Source: Aequorivita sp.
GTDB taxonomy: Bacteria; Bacteroidota; Bacteroidia; Flavobacteriales; Flavobacteriaceae
Direction of reading: 5' to 3'
NCBI GenBank assembly: GCA_002733915.1
Contig: NVXN01000008.1
Location: 48,950-56,135 of the forward strand
Length of the DNA: 7,186 nt
The notes below the pieces were generated by a model, which searched no databases, had not been told where the DNA came from, and worked only from the letters and a program-made list of their open reading frames with translations. Shown here piece by piece: positions 1 to 6,949 of the stretch; the first letter of the stretch is position 1, and the number at the start of each line of letters is the position of its first letter. The translations under genes were made by a program, and so were the position numbers.

Positions 1-2641
1 GTTTTACCATATTGTTTAAAATTTCTTGTATAATCCTATACAAATGTAATGATGCTTCTCTACTTAAAAAAGCATCGATATCATCAATTTCATGGGTAAA
101 GAAAATATTTGTATTAGAATCCACTTCATCCACCATATTTCGAATGGCAGCTGTGGGGCCCAAGCGTTCCAGTGTTGCAGGATGGAGACCTCTCGAAATT
201 GCACGCAGTTCTTCCAAGGTATTAGTCGCTAAAAACTCCATTTCTTGGTTGCCGTTTGATTTGGTTTTTTTAGAGAGCAGCATCAATTTTTGTCCAACGC
301 TGTCGTGAAGCTCACGTGCAACACGCGTACGTTCTTCTTCTTGGGCTTTGATGAGATTGTGGGTATAAGCTTCGTTTCTTTTTTGTTCTGCTTTGTTTTT
401 GAAATAGTAAAATAAAAAAACACTTAATGATGAAATAGATAATAAAGAAACCCAAAAAAACCATGTCTTCCAAAACGGAACAGTTATCACAAATGCATAT
501 TGAAAAGGTTCATTTTGCCATACACCATCACCATTATCGGCAATAAATTCAAAAGTATAATCACCCGGGGGAAGGTAAGAAAAGACTGCTATAGGGTTTT
601 TGGTAGGTTGCGACCATTCATTTCCATCCCGAAGTCCTTTCATTCTGTATTTATAATGAACGTTTTCTGGGTTTGTAAACGTTATAGCTTCCATTAAAAA
701 ACTTAAATAGTTTTTTTGATGGGGGAGAACAATGCCTTTGTTGGTTCTGTAAAGGCTATCCTCCAAGGGTTCTGAAAACAAAAGAATTTCCGAAAGATTT
801 AGTTTTGGAGGCTGCGTATTGGCAAGGTATGCTTTTTCATTAAAGGCAAGCATTCCGCTGAGGGAAGTGGCCAAAATGGTTTTGTCCGCCGTAATAAAAA
901 GTGAATTGAAATCGATATCGTTTTCCAAAAAATGGGAGACAGTGGTATATTTTTTTGCCACAACACTATCTTTTTTCAATAAAAATTCTAGATCAACTTT
1001 TAACAACATATCTCTGCCAGCCAGCCATAAATTGTTGCCATCAACCTTCAATGCCCTAAATTGTTTCAAGTAGGCAAAGCGGCCCATGTCAAACGTCTGA
1101 ATTTTAAAACGCTCGTTCTGCAGTGTTATGTGGTACAATTTTTTTTCGTTTCCCGCCAGTACTTCATTTGAATTGATGACATCCAAGCTCCTAAAGTCAT
1201 TGTGCAAATTGGGGTGAAGTCCTGGAATGGTGTCTGTTTTTCTATCGTTCATTTGGAACAGACCTGCTATTTTGCAAAGAATATAACGATCAGCGATAGG
1301 TACAATGGTTATGGCTCTTCGGGAATTTATATAATAGGTGGAATCTTTTGCCAAAACTTTAATTTTATCGGTTCCAAAAAGGAAGGTTTTATTCTGGTCC
1401 TTAAACAATAGGTTGTAATCTCCCTCATCTACTAATGTAGGTCTATGGCTGCTCTTAGTGTGTTCAAAAACAGCTTTTTCGGTAGTATAAAGGAGGTTTC
1501 CCAGGGGTGTGATAAAGAGGTTTTTTATGGCACCGCTTCTTGTTATGAGCCGAATGTTTTGAGATTCGTCTAAAGCAAACACCCCATCATTTGTGGCCAT
1601 GAGCAATTCATTGTCCCATTCCGCGATATCATTTACTGATTTTGATGGCAAACCCTGTGTATCATCATAAATCTTGAAAGCAGTATCCCTGTAACGAATA
1701 ATTCCCTCACCATAACTAGTCATCCAATGGTTGCCTTCGGTATCTTTAATAGCTCTGTAAATATATTTTGAGGGGAGGCCCTGGGCTTCATTAATGATTT
1801 TCAAATCACCCGTATGCTTATTGAATATTCCAAAGCCATTGCCTTCAAAACTTAAAAAAAGCTCATTTTCATTTTCTTCGAGAATTCCATAAATACGGTT
1901 TTTGTCAAAATCCTCTTGTTGGAATTTAAACTTCGTAAGCGTTCCTTTTGATATTTTGTAGAGTTCGCCATAAGCACCCACCCAGACATCTTTTTTGGCA
2001 TCCACAAAAACCGAGTAGCAGATGTTGTTTATCCCGTCTTTTTCATTGTAAATATTTTCAATTTTCAGAGGGTTAAGGGTCATTTTGAAAATACCCGTTT
2101 GTGATGAACTTATATATAAGGTATTGCTATCATACCAAGCTGCCTGCTGAAGTCCCGAAATCTGGTTTTTCTCATTGTCTTTTAGCAAATACTCCAGCTT
2201 TCCGTTTTTATAGGTCACTATACCTTTTACGAAAATGATATAAACTGTGCCATCGCTCCCTTCCAAAATATAGGTGGCACTTCCCAAAAAGTCAAAATCA
2301 ACGCCTTGTGGGTTCGTGATTTTTCCGTTTTCAATAATACTTATGCCATTATCCAGCGTACCAACCCAAATACGCCCCTTGCTATCCTCAAAAATGCTGA
2401 AACCAATATTTGAAACCAGCCCATCTTCTGTGGTGTAATTTTTGAAAGTTTTTCCGTTAAAACAGCTTATTCCGCCAGTAGTGCTTACCCAAATCCTGTT
2501 TTGGCTATCTTGCAATATGGCAAAGGTTTCGTTGTTTACGAGTCCTTCTTCTGTTTTATATTTTTTAAATTGATACCGTTGTGCGGTGGAAACCAACGAA
2601 CAAAAACACAATAAAAAAAATGTGAGGAATAAGCGTTTCAT
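1..2641 (-). CDS. Propeller-type sensor histidine kinase, LuxR/NarL-family (HisKA_3), C-terminus cut by window edge
   Basis: The minus strand reads as one uninterrupted frame of 880 codons from ATG at 2641 to the left edge, with no stop. Residues 1-20 are a signal peptide (MKRLFLTFFLLCFC..., likely cleavage STA/Q21), so the sensor faces the periplasm. Two-component-regulator propeller repeats are clear near residues 33-63, 74-107, 203-233, 288-319 and 330-357, with the pattern GLxxN..I..D..G.IWVGT. The stretch from about 360 to 610 is probably further, degenerate blades. A Y_Y_Y domain spans about 640-722 (YLPPGDYTFEF), followed by one membrane helix at about 723-747. The HisKA_3 dimerisation domain has phosphoacceptor His779 in ARELHDSVGQ, and the ATPase N-box begins at QEILNN (872-877). 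The rest of the ATPase domain lies beyond base 1. A protein of this kind autophosphorylates and passes phosphate to a response regulator. The ligand is unknown. There is no receiver or AraC domain in the visible part. Confidence 0.93.
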   Translation of the reverse strand, partial: MKRLFLTFFLLCFCSLVSTAQRYQFKKYKTEEGLVNNETFAILQDSQNRIWVSTTGGISCFNGKTFKNYTTEDGLVSNIGFSIFEDSKGRIWVGTLDNGISIIENGKITNPQGVDFDFLGSATYILEGSDGTVYIIFVKGIVTYKNGKLEYLLKDNEKNQISGLQQAAWYDSNTLYISSSQTGIFKMTLNPLKIENIYNEKDGINNICYSVFVDAKKDVWVGAYGELYKISKGTLTKFKFQQEDFDKNRIYGILEENENELFLSFEGNGFGIFNKHTGDLKIINEAQGLPSKYIYRAIKDTEGNHWMTSYGEGIIRYRDTAFKIYDDTQGLPSKSVNDIAEWDNELLMATNDGVFALDESQNIRLITRSGAIKNLFITPLGNLLYTTEKAVFEHTKSSHRPTLVDEGDYNLLFKDQNKTFLFGTDKIKVLAKDSTYYINSRRAITIVPIADRYILCKIAGLFQMNDRKTDTIPGLHPNLHNDFRSLDVINSNEVLAGNEKKLYHITLQNERFKIQTFDMGRFAYLKQFRALKVDGNNLWLAGRDMLLKVDLEFLLKKDSVVAKKYTTVSHFLENDIDFNSLFITADKTILATSLSGMLAFNEKAYLANTQPPKLNLSEILLFSEPLEDSLYRTNKGIVLPHQKNYLSFLMEAITFTNPENVHYKYRMKGLRDGNEWSQPTKNPIAVFSYLPPGDYTFEFIADNGDGVWQNEPFQYAFVITVPFWKTWFFWVSLLSISSLSVFLFYYFKNKAEQKRNEAYTHNLIKAQEEERTRVARELHDSVGQKLMLLSKKTKSNGNQEMEFLATNTLEELRAISRGLHPATLERLGPTAAIRNMVDEVDSNTNIFFTHEIDDIDAFLSREASLHLYRIIQEILNNMVK

Positions 2642-2688
2642 TTACCGAAGGTTTGTAGCGTAAATATATTTATTTTAGCGAAACTATT
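2642..2688. promoter_or_regulatory. Divergent promoter gap between the sensor kinase and radA, with a 12-base palindrome
   Basis: This 47-base gap separates two start codons facing apart, so it must carry signals for both genes unless promoters lie inside the coding regions. It contains the perfect palindrome TAAATATATTTA at 2661-2672. Read on either strand this includes TATATTTA, seven of eight matches to the Bacteroidota -7 element TAnnTTTG. A second weaker match, TATTTTAG, sits at 2671-2678 on the plus strand with TTG at 2653-2655, a 15-base spacer that is shorter than usual. On the minus strand the nearest TTG is at 2696-2694, inside radA, with a rather long 25-base spacer. Neither start has a Shine-Dalgarno sequence, as is normal in this phylum. 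The region is firmly intergenic, but the exact promoter elements are uncertain. Confidence 0.4.
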
Positions 2689-4050
2689 ATGGCCAAAACA
2701 AAGACAACATTTTTCTGCCAGAACTGTGGCGCCCAATATGCCAAATGGCAGGGACAATGCAATTCCTGCAAGGAATGGAATACCATTGCGGAGGAAGTAA
2801 TCCAAAAAGCCGAGAAGGTTAGTTGGAAGTCTTCTGAAAACTCTTCAAAGAGAGTTGCCAAGCCACAACGCGTTTCAGAAATTTCAACACAAGCTGAAGC
2901 GAGGCTGAATACAAAAAACAACGAATTGAACCGTGTGCTCGGTGGCGGATTGGTTCCCGGTTCGTTAACGCTTTTGGGCGGCGAACCCGGAATTGGCAAA
3001 AGCACATTGATGCTTCAGATTGCACTCCAACTCCCATACAAAACGCTTTATGTTTCAGGTGAAGAGAGCGCCCAGCAAATAAAAATGCGGGCAGAACGCA
3101 TCCAGCCGGTTTCTGAAAATTGTTTCATTTTAACGGAAACAAAAACGCAAAATATTTTCAGAAATATTGAAGAAATTGAACCCGATATTGTGGTGATTGA
3201 TTCCATCCAAACCCTGCACACAGATTATATTGAAAGCACTGCCGGAAGCATTTCGCAGATCCGTGAAACCACTGCCGAGCTTATAAAGTTTGCAAAGGAA
3301 ACTGGAACGCCGGTTATTTTAATTGGCCATATTACCAAAGACGGTAACATCGCCGGCCCAAAGATTTTAGAACATATGGTGGATACGGTTCTGCAATTTG
3401 AAGGCGACCGAAACCATATTTATAGGATCCTTCGGGCGAATAAAAATCGCTTCGGAAGCACCAATGAATTGGGAATTTATGAAATGCAGGGCAGCGGCTT
3501 GCGGGAAGTTTCAAATCCATCGGAAATTTTGATTTCCAAGAATGACGAAGATTTAAGCGGAACCGCCATTTCCGCAACTTTGGAAGGCATGCGCCCGTTG
3601 ATGATTGAAATTCAAGCATTGGTGAGCAGTGCAGTTTACGGCACACCGCAGCGGAGTGCCACGGGCTATAACGCTAAAAGGCTGAATATGATTCTTGCCG
3701 TTTTGGAAAAACGTGCAGGGTTCAAACTTGGCGCAAAAGATGTTTTTTTAAACGTAACGGGCGGAATTACCGTTGACGATCCCGCGATAGATTTGGCCGT
3801 GGTTGCCGCGGTACTTTCCTCAAATATTGATATTGCAATAGACAAGCGGCTGTGCTTCGCAGCAGAGGTTGGCTTGGCAGGCGAGGTGCGTCCCGTAACT
3901 CGTGTGGAGCAACGCATTTTGGAAGCCGAGAAGCTTGGCTTTACGTCAATAGTAATCTCAAAATACTGTAAAATTCCAAAACAAAATTTTCACATAAATA
4001 TCATTAAAGTGGCAAAGGTGCACGATGTGGTGCATCATCTTTTCGGGTAA
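2689..4050 (+). CDS. radA: DNA repair protein RadA (Sms), branch-migration ATPase
   Basis: This is a complete 453-residue RadA, the usual family length. It has an N-terminal C4 zinc finger (C10, C13, C24, C27), a RecA-like ATPase core with Walker A GEPGIGKST at 98-106 and Walker B IVVIDS ending around D171, and the RadA-specific KNRFG motif at 252-256. A C-terminal Lon-protease-like domain runs from about 300 to 453 (GTPQRSATGYNAKRL at 318-332). In bacteria RadA works in the cytoplasm on recombination intermediates. It acts with RecA, driving branch migration and helping process DNA during repair and transformation. The ATG at 2689 is preferred because the zinc finger starts only nine residues in and the upstream gap is short. 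The gene is transcribed away from the sensor kinase. There is a 107-base gap before the acyl-CoA dehydrogenase on the same strand, so co-transcription is possible. Nothing in the gene looks broken or unusual. Confidence 0.97.
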   Translation: MAKTKTTFFCQNCGAQYAKWQGQCNSCKEWNTIAEEVIQKAEKVSWKSSENSSKRVAKPQRVSEISTQAEARLNTKNNELNRVLGGGLVPGSLTLLGGEPGIGKSTLMLQIALQLPYKTLYVSGEESAQQIKMRAERIQPVSENCFILTETKTQNIFRNIEEIEPDIVVIDSIQTLHTDYIESTAGSISQIRETTAELIKFAKETGTPVILIGHITKDGNIAGPKILEHMVDTVLQFEGDRNHIYRILRANKNRFGSTNELGIYEMQGSGLREVSNPSEILISKNDEDLSGTAISATLEGMRPLMIEIQALVSSAVYGTPQRSATGYNAKRLNMILAVLEKRAGFKLGAKDVFLNVTGGITVDDPAIDLAVVAAVLSSNIDIAIDKRLCFAAEVGLAGEVRPVTRVEQRILEAEKLGFTSIVISKYCKIPKQNFHINIIKVAKVHDVVHHLFG

Positions 4051-4157
4051 TTAGATAGAATCTCTACTTTAAAACCGCTTCCTCCAAATTAACTTTTTTT
4101 TAGCCTTAACAAAAACGCTTAATGGTATCTTTAGAAGTCAATTCTAAAAAAACCATT
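4051..4157 (+). promoter_or_regulatory. Gap between radA and the acyl-CoA dehydrogenase; possible weak promoter, no clear terminator
   Basis: This stretch is AT-rich and contains TAACTTTT at 4090-4097, seven of eight matches to the Bacteroidota -7 element. No TTG lies at the expected distance upstream, so the promoter call is weak. The run of eight T at 4094-4101 is not preceded by a GC-rich hairpin, so an intrinsic terminator for radA is not supported. An in-frame ATG at 4122 would shorten the gap to 71 bases, but the ATG at 4158 is the more likely start of the next gene. Confidence 0.25.
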
Positions 4158-5522
4158 ATGTCCTTCTTTTCAAAAATAAAACAGACCATTAGCTTAATGC
4201 AGGATATCGATCTGGATGCGCTGGGGAAACTTTCGCAAAAAGTAGATCTTTCTGAAATTATGAAAACTGTCGGTGAACTCGACGATCGGCAACTTGCGGG
4301 TTTGATGCGAATGCTGAAACACAAAGGCGGAAAAAAGGGACAGCACAAACTGCCGCCCATTGATGGCGATTTTTATGATTTGGCTTTAAAGCTCACTCCC
4401 CAACAACGCGAACTTCAAATAAAAGTGCGTAATTTTATGGAGGATGAAATAAAGCCAATTGCCAATGAATATTGGAACAAAGCTGAATTTCCCTTTCCAA
4501 TAATTCCCAAAATGGCCGAGCTGGACATTTGTGGGCTTACCTACGAAGGTTACGGAACACCGTATGAAACCTATGTAATGGAAGGAATTATTGCGATGGA
4601 ACTTGCCCGTGTGGATGTTTCCATTTCTACTTTTTTTGGAGTTCACAGTGGATTGGCGATGGGCTCTATATACATATGCGGAAGCGAGGAGCAAAAACAG
4701 GAATGGCTACCGAAAATGGCCAAAATGGAACTTATTGGCGCTTTCGGTCTTACGGAGCCTGAAGTGGGTTCCGCAGTTGCAGGTGGTTTGGGAACTACTT
4801 GCAGGCAGGAAGGTGACGAATGGGTTTTGAACGGACAAAAAAAATGGATCGGGAATGCAACGTTTGCCGACGTAACAATTATTTGGGCGCGCGACGAAGC
4901 TTCAGACCAAGTGAAGGGATTTTTGGTCAGAAAGGGAAATCAGGGTTTTAAAGCCGAAAAAATTGAAAACAAAATGGCGCTGCGTACGGTGCAAAACGCG
5001 TTAATAACAATGACAGATTGCCGTATCCCCGAAAGCGACCGACTTCAAAAATGTGATTCCTTTAAAGACACCGCCAAAGTATTACGGATGACGCGTGCCG
5101 GAGTAGCGTGGCAAGCGGTGGGTTGTGCTCGAGGGGCGTATGAAGCCGCTTTGAAATACACCAAAAAACGCGAACAGTTTGGAAAACCGATTGCTTCATT
5201 TCAATTGGTGCAAAATCATTTGGTTGAAATGGTCGCCAATCTTACAGCAATGCAGACGATGTGTTTCCGTCTTTCTGAATTGCAGGACGAAGGTTTGTTA
5301 ACTGATGAGCACGCATCATTGGCAAAAGTATTTTGCAGTATGCGAACCCGCGATGTGGTAAGCCAAGCCCGGGAAGTTATGGGCGGAAACGGAATACTTT
5401 TGGAATACGACGTGGCCCGTTTTGTAGCCGATGCCGAAGCGATTTACAGTTACGAGGGAACCAAAGAAATCAATTCGTTGATAGTGGGTCGTGCGATTAC
5501 GGGGTACAGTGCTTTTGTTTAA
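4158..5522 (+). CDS. Acyl-CoA dehydrogenase, glutaryl-CoA dehydrogenase-like, with N-terminal extension
   Basis: This FAD flavoenzyme should oxidise an acyl-CoA at the alpha-beta bond and pass electrons to electron-transfer flavoprotein in the cytoplasm. From ATG 4158 it has 454 residues, longer than the usual 380-400. Residues 1-70 are a charged helical segment outside the family fold. The N-terminal helical domain follows (about 79-198), then the beta domain with FGLTEPEVGS at 196-205 and WIGNATFAD at 230-238, and the C-terminal helical domain (about 315-451) with REQFGKP at 338-344, MGGNGI at 408-413, and catalytic Glu433 in YEGT. The ending VGRAITG is typical of the glutaryl-CoA dehydrogenase branch. 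However, the positions matching human Glu87 and Arg94, which serve the glutaryl carboxylate, are Ala150 and Ser157, so the substrate is probably not glutaryl-CoA. An in-frame ATG at 4122 would add 12 residues. I prefer 4158 because MSFFSKIKQ resembles flavobacterial relatives as I recall them and the added residues look non-conserved. Confidence 0.92.
   Translation: MSFFSKIKQTISLMQDIDLDALGKLSQKVDLSEIMKTVGELDDRQLAGLMRMLKHKGGKKGQHKLPPIDGDFYDLALKLTPQQRELQIKVRNFMEDEIKPIANEYWNKAEFPFPIIPKMAELDICGLTYEGYGTPYETYVMEGIIAMELARVDVSISTFFGVHSGLAMGSIYICGSEEQKQEWLPKMAKMELIGAFGLTEPEVGSAVAGGLGTTCRQEGDEWVLNGQKKWIGNATFADVTIIWARDEASDQVKGFLVRKGNQGFKAEKIENKMALRTVQNALITMTDCRIPESDRLQKCDSFKDTAKVLRMTRAGVAWQAVGCARGAYEAALKYTKKREQFGKPIASFQLVQNHLVEMVANLTAMQTMCFRLSELQDEGLLTDEHASLAKVFCSMRTRDVVSQAREVMGGNGILLEYDVARFVADAEAIYSYEGTKEINSLIVGRAITGYSAFV
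5519..5522. other. Tail-to-tail overlap: shared TTAA forms both stop codons
   Basis: The plus-strand acyl-CoA dehydrogenase stops with TAA at 5520-5522, and the minus-strand reductase stops with TAA at 5521-5519. The palindrome TTAA therefore supplies both stops, leaving no spacer and no room for a conventional hairpin terminator between the converging genes. Transcripts from each side must run into the opposite gene unless they end inside coding sequence. Confidence 0.97.
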
Positions 5523-6556
5523 GGCGCTGGATTCGGAATTTGATTGTGTACCGCATCAATCTCTTTTACGATTTCTTTCGAGAGTGAAACGTGTATACTT
5601 TCAATATTTTCTGAAAGTTGTTTAATTGAAGTAGCGCCTATAATGGGAGCGGTCACAAATTTCTTTTGAAGTATAAAAGCCAAAGCCATTTGCGCAAAAC
5701 TTAAATTGTGCTTTTTGGCAATTTCAAAATATTTCTCAGTAGCTTCCAATGCGGGTTTACTGCTGTAACGGGTGTATTGTTTAAACTGATTTATGCGCGA
5801 ATTTTCATCAGCGATTCCGTTTAAATATTTTCCGCTGAGTGTTCCAAAACCCAAGGGCGAATAGGGTAGATACCCAATATTTTCACGTTGAAGAATTTCA
5901 GTAAGGCCTATTTCATCCTTTCGATTCAATAAATTATATGGGTTTTGAACGGATGCAATTTTCAATTTTCCTTTTCGCGCTTCTTCCAAATAGCGCATTA
6001 CTCCAAAAGGGGTCTCATTTGAAAGCCCGATATGGCGAATTTTCCCTGCCTTAACGAAACCTTCCAAATTACTTAGAACTTCAGCAAAATTATCGCTCCA
6101 TTTTTCATCTTCCTTATGGGAATAATCACGCTGCCCGAAATAATTGGTGTGACGCTCCGGCCAATGCAGTTGGTACAAATCGATATACTCAGTCTGCAAG
6201 CGTTTCAAGCTTTTATGAATGGAATCTTCCAAAGATTTTTTACTGAAATCCAACGGCTGCCGAATGTGGTCCATTGATCTGCTGGGCCCGGCAATTTTTG
6301 TGGCAATAATTAAATCTTCGCGATTCTTCTTTTTTGTAAGCCAATTTCCAATATAGGTTTCCGTTTTTCCCTGCGTATTAGGGTTTGCAGGCACGGGATA
6401 CATTTCGGCACAATCAATAAAATTGATGCCTTTTTCTATAGCAAAATCGAGCTGTTCGTGGGCTTCAGCCTCTATATTTTGTTGGCCCCAAGTCATGGTG
6501 CCTAAGCAGAGTTTGCTTATTTGTAGATTTGTATTTAGTAGGGTAGTGTATTTCAT
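5519..6556 (-). CDS. tas: Aldo/keto reductase, Tas family
   Basis: This complete 345-residue protein matches E. coli Tas (about 346 residues) almost end to end as I recall it. Shared features are the LGTMTxG start, the unusual insert EMYPVPANPNTQGKTETYIG, KIAGPSR, QLHWPERHTNYFGQ, GLSNETPFGVMRYL, a YSPLGFGTLSGKYL segment and the closing proline-rich PNPAP. The aldo/keto reductase catalytic tetrad is visible as Asp48, Tyr53, Lys87 and His131. The NADPH-phosphate binding region is near IIGATSIKQLSEN (305-317). It should be a cytoplasmic TIM-barrel enzyme reducing aldehydes or ketones with NADPH. The physiological substrate is not established for the family. Its ATG overlaps the stop of the upstream DUF2255-like gene by ATGA, which suggests translational coupling, and it is the last gene of this minus-strand run. 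Confidence 0.94.
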   Translation of the reverse strand: MKYTTLLNTNLQISKLCLGTMTWGQQNIEAEAHEQLDFAIEKGINFIDCAEMYPVPANPNTQGKTETYIGNWLTKKKNREDLIIATKIAGPSRSMDHIRQPLDFSKKSLEDSIHKSLKRLQTEYIDLYQLHWPERHTNYFGQRDYSHKEDEKWSDNFAEVLSNLEGFVKAGKIRHIGLSNETPFGVMRYLEEARKGKLKIASVQNPYNLLNRKDEIGLTEILQRENIGYLPYSPLGFGTLSGKYLNGIADENSRINQFKQYTRYSSKPALEATEKYFEIAKKHNLSFAQMALAFILQKKFVTAPIIGATSIKQLSENIESIHVSLSKEIVKEIDAVHNQIPNPAP

Positions 6557-6939
6557 TTACTGACTTTTTCCAAATAAAAAAACTCCATAGTATACTCCAA
6601 ATATTCTGGCTGTGTAATACCTTCAGAGTAATAAATGTTTTCCTTTTGATTGTATCTTTTTAAATAAGCTTGGTTGATCTCTTTTTGAATTTCTGATGTA
6701 GGCTCTAGTTTTGTTCCTTTTACATTTAGCACTTTATCACCATACTTTAATTGACCGACACCCGTATCGATAAATGCCGTAAACCAACTTCTGGCACTCT
6801 TATTCCAACTTCTTGCAAAAACTCTTTTGTTGACCGATACTACCCAAATTTCCAAAAATGAATTTCGTTCAATTCCACCTTTTATTTCGGTATAATTATG
6901 ATTTTTTAAGTGTGAATAAAAATCTTCGGGAAAATCCAT
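6553..6939 (-). CDS. DUF2255-like small protein of unknown function
   Basis: This is a 128-residue soluble protein with no signal peptide or membrane segment. The core EIWVVSVNKRVFARSW (30-45), then SARSWFTAFIDTGVGQLKYG and a strand-rich stretch up to about residue 80, resembles the DUF2255 family. I infer a small beta-barrel reminiscent of split-barrel flavin- or deazaflavin-binding proteins, but no cofactor site can be proved here. Residues 84-128 are mainly helical and charged, and contain the aromatic segment EYLEYTMEFFYLEK. The start at 6939 (MDFPEDFY) is preferred. An earlier in-frame ATG at 6999 would place 20 residues inside the end of the nuclease gene, whereas 6939 leaves a 10-base gap after that gene's stop. 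The stop TGA overlaps the ATG of the reductase (ATGA), so the two are probably co-translated. The function is unknown. Confidence 0.8.
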   Translation of the reverse strand: MDFPEDFYSHLKNHNYTEIKGGIERNSFLEIWVVSVNKRVFARSWNKSARSWFTAFIDTGVGQLKYGDKVLNVKGTKLEPTSEIQKEINQAYLKRYNQKENIYYSEGITQPEYLEYTMEFFYLEKVSK

Positions 6940-6949
6940 ATTATTGAGT

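Noticed and set aside
12..1411. Several short open frames on the plus strand within the first 1.4 kb
   Set aside because: They lie antisense to the intact sensor kinase frame, show no recognisable domains and have compositions expected of shadow frames.
2602..2641. Lipoprotein signal in the sensor kinase because of cysteines at residues 12 and 14
   Set aside because: The residues before the cysteines (FLL, CF) do not form a lipobox, and a normal signal peptidase I site follows at STA/Q.
2670..3917. Open frames on the minus strand inside radA
   Set aside because: They are antisense to a complete and highly conserved gene and their translations look like no known protein.
4090..4110. T-run after radA as an intrinsic terminator
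   Set aside because: There is no stable GC-rich stem directly before the T-run.
4122..4157. Upstream ATG giving 12 extra residues on the acyl-CoA dehydrogenase
   Set aside because: Neither start has a ribosome-binding site to decide the matter, but MSFFSKI is the more family-like beginning, so 4158 was chosen; 4122 remains possible.
4106..4694. Minus-strand open frames across the start of the acyl-CoA dehydrogenase, and plus-strand frames at 4591-4830 and 5333-5587
   Set aside because: All overlap a conserved coding frame and appear to be by-products of its codon use.
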